Below are positions 58,980 through 64,000 of a stretch of DNA of 64,000 bases, one piece after another. The stretch comes from JACKAF01 sp041391485 (GTDB taxonomy: Bacteria; Bdellovibrionota; FAC87; UBA2466; JACKAF01). Positions within the stretch are counted from its first letter, which is position 1; each line of letters opens with the position of its first letter. A model generated the notes under the pieces. It saw nothing but the letters and a program-made list of their open reading frames with translations, did no database searches and was not told where the DNA came from. The stretch is from NCBI GenBank assembly GCA_041391485.1, contig JAWKNY010000005.1, positions 62,001-126,000 of the forward strand, in the 5' to 3' direction. Made by a program: the position numbers and the translations under genes.

Positions 58980-60138
58980 TGGAACAGGTTGGAGTACAGA
59001 CAGGTTCGGTATTGGAGTCGCTTTCTCCCAGTGGAGATAAGCTCAAAAGCTTTCAGCGCTTTGTTTTGCCAGGCCTGGCTGTCATCGCCGTCATGGTTCT
59101 CTTTCACGTATTGAGTGATGGGACCTTTCTGACCTCACGCAATCTCAGTAATCTTTCCCGCCAGATTTGTACGAACCTCACCCTCGCGACCGGGATGACC
59201 TTGGTCATCATCACAGCGGGTATCGATCTTTCGGTGGGCAGTGTGCTGGCACTTTGCGGGATGGTCGCCGCTATTACGCAAGTACAGTTCGGGTTTTCGA
59301 CGATGGGCGCTACCGGCGCCTTGCTCTCTACGGGCATCGCCTTGGTTGTGGGTGGTTTCACGGGAGCCTTTACGGGTTTTGCCGTTAGCCGACTCAAAAT
59401 TACTCCGTTCATTGTGACCTTGGGGATGATGGTTATCTGCCGCGGGCTGACGCTTATCATCTCTGGGGCGCAGGCCGTTTCGCCTATCGGCGACAGCTTC
59501 GGCGCGCTCAGCTCCGAATACCTTCCAGTGGGTTACAGCGGGCTGCTTTTTGCGGTCGTGGCCGCGGGCGCTGTGCTCGTGCATTGGAGAACGCCGTCCG
59601 AACGCCGGTCGCTCCAGAACACGGTTTTGATTTGCTTACTCGCGGGTGTGGGCGCGATGGTTTTCTGTGGGTACCGCGGGATCCTACATCGTTTTTCTGG
59701 CGCTTAGCTGCGCGGGACTTGCCATGCTCGTCCTCAAGTACACGCGTTATGGCCGCTTTGTTTACGCCATCGGGGGCAATACGGAAGCCGCCGAGGCTCT
59801 CGGGTGTTCCTGTGGCCAGGACTCTTTGGATTACCTACTTTGTGATGGGCCTTCTGGCCGCTCTGGCCGGCGTCATGGACGTCTCGCGCGTGAATGGCGC
59901 GGTTCCGACCGCAGGGGAATTGGCGGAGCTGGATGCGATTGCGGCCGTTGTGATCGGCGGCACAAGTTTGATGGGTGGTGTGGGGAAGCTGAGCGGGACA
60001 CTGTTCGGCGTCTTAATCATGGGTGTGTTGAACAACGGCATGAGCCTCATTGGTGTCAGCGAGCACTATCAAAAGGTGTTCAAAGGCGTCGTGATTATCT
60101 TGGCCGTTTACCTCGACATGCGCTCTAAACGTAAATAG
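58979..60138 (+). CDS. xylH: Sugar ABC transporter permease XylH-like (two frameshifts)
   Basis: A CUT2 permease: signature GMTLVIITAGIDLSVGSVLA near residue 80, then membrane helices and the EAA-like ITPFIVTLGMMVICRGLTLI. The frame breaks at GGG 59678-59680 and at GGG 59802-59804; deleting one G at each gives GSYIVFLALSCAGLAMLVLK, GGNTEAAEALGVPVARTLWI and the final helices to KGVVIILAVYLDMRSKRK. The resulting ~385-residue protein has about 10 membrane helices, as expected. ATG 58979 overlaps xylG. The glucoamylase gene follows 13 bases later. Confidence 0.87.
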
Positions 60139-60151
60139 TCGGTAAGAAAAT

Positions 60152-62388
60152 ATGAAAAGACTGGTTGGGTTCACACTAGGGGTGTGTTTTTCCGTCGTGA
60201 CGTCGGCAAGCGCGGAGACGGCATTTGGGGGACCGGGGGTGCCCTTTGGGTGGCAGTCCGCGGAGAAGCAGGGGATTGGCACCGCTTACCAAAAGCCCGA
60301 CCAAAGTGTGGCAAGCAAAGTGTGGTTTAGTTTGGCTCGCGGAATAGTGACCGAAGTTTACTACCCGCGCGTAGACACCCCGCAGGTCCGAGACAGCCAG
60401 TTTCTGGTGACCGACGGCAAGAGTTTCCTGCATCAGGAGCAGTTTGACATGGAGAGCCTGGTGCGCCGAGTGCCGGGGTCCCCTGCCTTTGAGGTGATTC
60501 AAAAAGACCGAGAGGGGCGCTACCAGATCGAGAAAACGATCTGGGCCGATCCGGACTCCAGCACCTTGCTCCAGAAGGTGCGCTTCACCGCGAACGTGGA
60601 GGGGCTCCAACTCTACTATTTGCATAAACCGGCTGCTGCCAATTCCCTTTTCGGGGATAACGCCGAGAGTGAGCCTGAACTTCTCGCGGGTGAAGAAAAC
60701 GGTGTCTTTAGCGCGTGGCAAGTCGTGCGCGCGTCGACCGGGTGGGCAAAAAAATCGGTGGGCTATGTAGGCAAGTCCGACGGGTTTACGGATCTCCGTG
60801 ACGATTTCAAGATGAGTTTTGAGTTTACCCACGCGCCCAGGGGAAACGTAGCGCTCATGGGTCAGCTAGTCCTACCCGCCAAAAGAGGCAGTTATGAATT
60901 TGCGGTCTCGATCCATTTCGGTGTGAAAAAACAGGACGCGCTCCAGACAAAAAACGTTGATCTAGCGGCGAGCTATGAAAAGTACCAAGCAGATTGGAAA
61001 AGGTACCTTGCGGGACTGAACCGCCTGACCGACGCACACTCGCCCTTGCGCCGCCGCCAGCTAGAAGAATCGTCGATACTGATCCTTAAGACGTCGGAAG
61101 ATAAAACCTATCCGGGTGCCGGTGTGGCTTCCTTATCTCACCCGTGGGGCGACACGCAGATTGAGAATGAGCACGTTAACCCGTATGGCAACAGCGGTTA
61201 TCACGTCGTTTGGCCGCGCGATCTTTACCATGTGGGGAATGCTTTTCTTGCAGTGGGCGACATTCAAAGCGTTCTTGCGGTACTGGATCGCATGCGCGCC
61301 GCTCAATACACGGATAAAGATGGGGAGTGGCAGTTTGGATCCCGCACTCGCAAAAAGACCGGCAGCTTCCCGCAAAACTTCTGGGTCGACGGCCGCACGC
61401 ACTGGGGAGGCTACCAGGCCGATCAAACGGCGATGCCGGTTCTCTTTGCGTACCGACTTTGGAAACGGGGACTGATAGAGCCACACGCTTACTGGGAAAT
61501 GGTTTCGCGCGCCCTTTCCTTTTTGGCGGAGATGGGTCCGTGGACCCATCGGAACGGTGGGAGGAGAACTACGGCATTTCGCCTAACTCGGCGGGCTTTG
61601 TCATCGCGGCGCTTGTGGCGGGTTCGGAAATGGCTTTTAGCGTGGGTGCCGATGGCGAGGGCGAGCGGTGGCTAAAACTTGCCGATGCGTGGGCACTCAA
61701 GGAAGGCGACAACCTCGATACCTGGACCTTTACCACCAATGGAAAGATTAACGGGACCCAAGGCAACGGGAAGTATTACCTGCGAGTCGATGGCGCTAAA
61801 ACTAATAACGGCGGTGCGGTTTGGGATGCCATCTGGAATCCCAATTTTGATGAGAGGCTTGTGATCGCCAACACGCCCGGGGACGCGCGTTTTCGGTGGG
61901 AGAGCGAAGTGGTGGACGGGGGGTTTTTGGAGCTCGTTCGCCTCGGCGTCCGCGCGGCCAAGAACTATTTTGTTCGCGAATCTATTCCGGAAATGGATGC
62001 CACCATCCGGGTCGAGACCCCCGAAGGCCCCGGGTTTTACCGTTACAGCTTTGATGGGTACGGCGACAAAGGGAAAGGGCGTTTGTGGCCTTTTCTCACA
62101 GGCGAGCGCTTGCATTACGAGCTGCAAAAGATGCTGGAAGAGGGGACCTGGGAAGCCGCAGGCCTAGAGAAGTGGTTGCTCGCTTACGAGAATTTTTCCA
62201 ATGAGCAGCACCTCTTTGCCGAGCAAGTGTGGGATGAAGGCGAGAAAGCCGGGAAGCCCACGGGCTCTGCAACGCCGCTTTGCTGGACGCACGCGGAGTA
62301 TCTGCAGGTCCTGCGATCCTTGCGGGACAAGAAGGTGTTCGAAGAAATTGCTTCCGTGCGCGCGCGCTACGCTTCGACTGGCGAATAA
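60152..62388 (+). CDS. Secreted GH15 glucoamylase (one frameshift)
   Basis: A glycoside hydrolase family 15 enzyme (glucan 1,4-alpha-glucosidase), exported by a signal peptide (MKRLVGFTLGVCFSVVTSAS). An N-terminal beta-sandwich (about 25-270) is followed by the (alpha/alpha)6 barrel. The frame breaks in the CCC at 61545-61547; adding one C gives GPWTPSERWEENYGISPNS, which is the catalytic region with the acid Glu (E in ERWEE). GSFPQNFWVDGRTHWGGYQA and PHAYWEMV are other family segments. The reconstructed length is about 745. It would cut glucose from starch, maltodextrin or glycogen; the neighbouring importer suggests the released sugar is taken up, although xylFGH type importers usually prefer pentoses. 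Terminator follows. Confidence 0.9.
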
Positions 62389-62390
62389 AA

Positions 62391-62422
62391 AAAAGGCGGC
62401 CCTGGCAAGGACCGCCTTTTTT
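62391..62422. terminator. Bidirectional rho-independent terminator
   Basis: AAAAGGCGG and CCGCCTTTT form a stem with a short inner CCT/AGG pair, with an A run upstream and a T6 run downstream. It can terminate both the glucoamylase gene and the convergent lipoprotein gene at 62443. Confidence 0.85.
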
Positions 62423-62442
62423 GGTTACACCTTCAGTGTTAC

Positions 62443-63325
62443 TTACGGGTTGGGATAATCCCATTGCTCCGCTTTGAGTCCCAATCGGGTCTCTACCAGC
62501 GTTGCCAGCTTGGGAAGGTGCTCTTGCATTCCCAGGGTGTCTAGCAACACACGGAGCGAATTCGCGTAAAAGATGCGTTCCTGCTCATCACGCGCAAAGC
62601 TTTCCTTTTTTTGTGAGAAAGCCAATCCTTGAGGCGTGAGCGTACGATCCTTGATGAGGACTTCTTCGGTGCCGTCGGCATCCAAATCCGCCTTTTCTTG
62701 AAGGATACGAGCGCCCTGAACGGCCGTGCCCACGTTGTAAACGCGAAGAGCGCGATCCATGTTTTTCAAGCGAGCTTCTTCATTGGCGTAGCCCGATTTG
62801 TGGAATAAAAGAATTTGTTCGACCGCAGCTTCCACCGCCAAGGAAAGGACCTCATAAAATTCCGGATCCAAGGTGTTGAAGGCTTTGCTGTAAAGAATTC
62901 GTCCGTCCGCCGGGTGACGCAGCTGATGGCGTAGGGTTTTCCCGTAAACGTAGGTCACGTTTTCGTAGGAAAACCCAGGCCTGTGCCTTCTAGTTTGCCC
63001 GCTTGTATATTTATAGATGGGCCCATACTTGTCGCTCATGATGGGACGCGAAGCTTCATGTAAAGCCACAAGACCTCTGACGGTTTCCGGTTTCTAAGAA
63101 AATGTGCAGCGCGCGGATACGGATGTAGTCTTCACCCGATTCGCGAAAGTTCAGCGCCGCTCCAGCAAGCTTCTCGTCTACGTGTAGTGAAAAAGTTTCA
63201 TCGTAGAGCCGCATCATCTGTTCGAGCATGCGGTCCATCTTCGCGTTTGTTTGTTTTACGGGCTTCATCAAATCGCAACCCGTGAGCGATACCGCCAAGC
63301 AGGCGGCAAGCGCCGTCGTCTTCAT
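62443..63325 (-). CDS. Exported lipoprotein of unknown function (one frameshift)
   Basis: From an ATG near 63325 the protein starts MKTTALAACLAVSLTGCDLM, a lipoprotein signal with lipobox LTGC. The frame is lost in the TTT of 63084-63086 (A3 on the coding strand); removing one base joins FLETGTVRGLVALHEASR and the rest, giving about 290 residues. The body is helical (VEAAVEQILLFHKSGYANEE; TLVETRLGLKAEQWDY). No domain is recognised. An earlier ATG at 63334 (MTWMKTT) is also possible. The gene converges on the glucoamylase with a shared terminator. Confidence 0.65.
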
Positions 63326-63349
63326 CCAAGTCATCACTGACCTCCCCAT

Positions 63350-63574
63350 TATTTCCTATTCCTGTTGTTCAGTTCTTGTTGGACCAACCCCGTTAACCCC
63401 CCTCATGTACCGCCTAACGAGGTTCTCAACGTACTTCCGGCTTAGCGGGTGCGTCAAGCTGGGGCCTGCGAAAAGCACCCCGCGGGCGGAGAGTCCGCCT
63501 AAAACTTACATAATTTCAATGTCTTGATGTTGCTGCCTTGAAACAAAGGGGCGCTTTGGGGTACAAATAACGTC
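63350..63574. other. Intergenic region with a short hairpin
   Basis: Between the lipoprotein gene and the partial gene at the right edge. The only structure I see is GGCGGA-GAG-TCCGCC at 63484-63498. No promoter of sigma-54 or sigma-70 type is convincing. Confidence 0.4.
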
Positions 63575-64000
63575 ATGCGGCAATTATGGGTTGTGTCAGT
63601 TATTGGGTTTGTATCGTTTCTCGCGGTTCCCTCGAGAGGAACCGGAATCCCGGAGTTTTTTTCCACTCGCTGTGTTCCCCGTGTTTATACCGAGGCTACT
63701 CTTACCTCTACTTTGCGGGGTCTGGATTTCACCAGAGCGGAGTCGGTAAGGCGAGGGGGTTACAAGGGGTTTTCAATGTCGCGTTCGGAGCACCAGCAGG
63801 ATTTGAGTCAGGGTGTGACCTACCTGAGTGAGCGACAGCGCGCTTCGTACCGAGTCCACTTCTGCAGTCAACCTGATGGAAGAGTCCTGCTCTGTGATGC
63901 AAAGGGCGAGCTTATCGATACGCGTGTGGCGCAGTCCTATCGATCCGATCGCAGTTACTTCGCTCTTTTTGTGATGGGGATGGATCGACACTTTTATCTG
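63575..64000 (+). CDS. Secreted hypothetical protein, 3' end cut by window edge
   Basis: The ATG at 63575 opens a frame that stays open to the last base, giving 142 residues and continuing beyond. The N-terminus MRQLWVVSVIGFVSFLAVPS is a signal peptide. The mature part (FSTRCVPRVYTEATLTSTLR; YRVHFCSQPDGRVLLCDAKG) has several Cys and alternating strands and looks like an extracytoplasmic beta-rich protein. It matches the codon usage of its neighbours. I do not recognise a family, and the missing C-terminus may hold the informative part. Confidence 0.65.
   Translation, partial: MRQLWVVSVIGFVSFLAVPSRGTGIPEFFSTRCVPRVYTEATLTSTLRGLDFTRAESVRRGGYKGFSMSRSEHQQDLSQGVTYLSERQRASYRVHFCSQPDGRVLLCDAKGELIDTRVAQSYRSDRSYFALFVMGMDRHFYL

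Noticed and set aside
1..64000. tRNA, rRNA, CRISPR, prophage or intact insertion sequence
   Set aside because: I looked for cloverleaf ends, regularly spaced repeats and transposase or integrase motifs and found none.

Overview
The window is a gene-dense stretch of chromosome from a motile Gram-negative bacterium. Outer-membrane barrels, lipoproteins, a POTRA-type FtsQ, stator-driven flagella and heavy use of sigma-54 promoters fit a deltaproteobacterial or Bdellovibrionota-like lineage; that placement is inference, since no rRNA or single diagnostic marker is present. I see no tRNA, rRNA, CRISPR array, phage block or intact transposase.

Layout. 0-7.8 kb: an envelope cluster (long coiled-coil protein, a TonB-like/VWA hybrid, a repeat-containing secreted protein), a lytic transglycosylase, a GNAT acetyltransferase and an outer-membrane protein. 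7.9-14.1 kb: aconitase, two unusual glycosyltransferases (one GT29/sialyltransferase-like) and a Ste24-type M48 protease. 14.3-19.5 kb: two sigma-54-driven secreted protein genes around an ABC importer with a duplicated permease. 19.5-23.5 kb: outer-membrane barrel, CgeB-type glycosyltransferase, TPR protein. 23.5-35.2 kb: a receiver-less sigma-54 activator followed by an intact flagellar operon flgB-flgC-fliE-fliF-fliG-fliH-fliI-fliJ-motE-like-fliK-flgD-(flagellar operon protein)-flgE that ends at a strong terminator. 35.3-42.9 kb: mostly secreted unknowns, hpt, a VKOR-DsbA fusion and a LOG-family protein. 42.9-47.3 kb: glycosyltransferase-ftsQ-ftsA-ftsZ. 47.8-49.6 kb: flbD-motA-motB on the minus strand. 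49.7-52.8 kb: PduO-type adenosyltransferase and an arsR-feoA-feoB operon. 52.9-56.2 kb: hydrolase, DNA glycosylase, rodZ-like gene, TPR lipoprotein. 56.3-62.4 kb: a xylFGH-type sugar importer with a GH15 glucoamylase. 62.4-64 kb: a lipoprotein and a gene cut by the window end.

The strongest unifying signal is regulatory. Five well-formed sigma-54 promoters (GG-N10-GC) lie in intergenic DNA, correctly oriented, before the flagellar operon and before four genes for exported proteins. This suggests that one sigma-54 programme couples flagellar assembly to a set of envelope or secreted proteins. Other regulatory structures are a palindromic operator on the arsR-feoAB promoter, a palindrome inside the xylF promoter, a hairpin that buries the flgE ribosome-binding site, and a sigma-28-like promoter before flbD-motA-motB.

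Many genes outside the flagellar and division blocks are broken by single-base indels, nearly all in short homopolymers, and the reading frame resumes in each case. They cluster at about 15-19 kb and 53-63 kb. I treat most as probable sequencing or assembly errors and annotate the genes across them.
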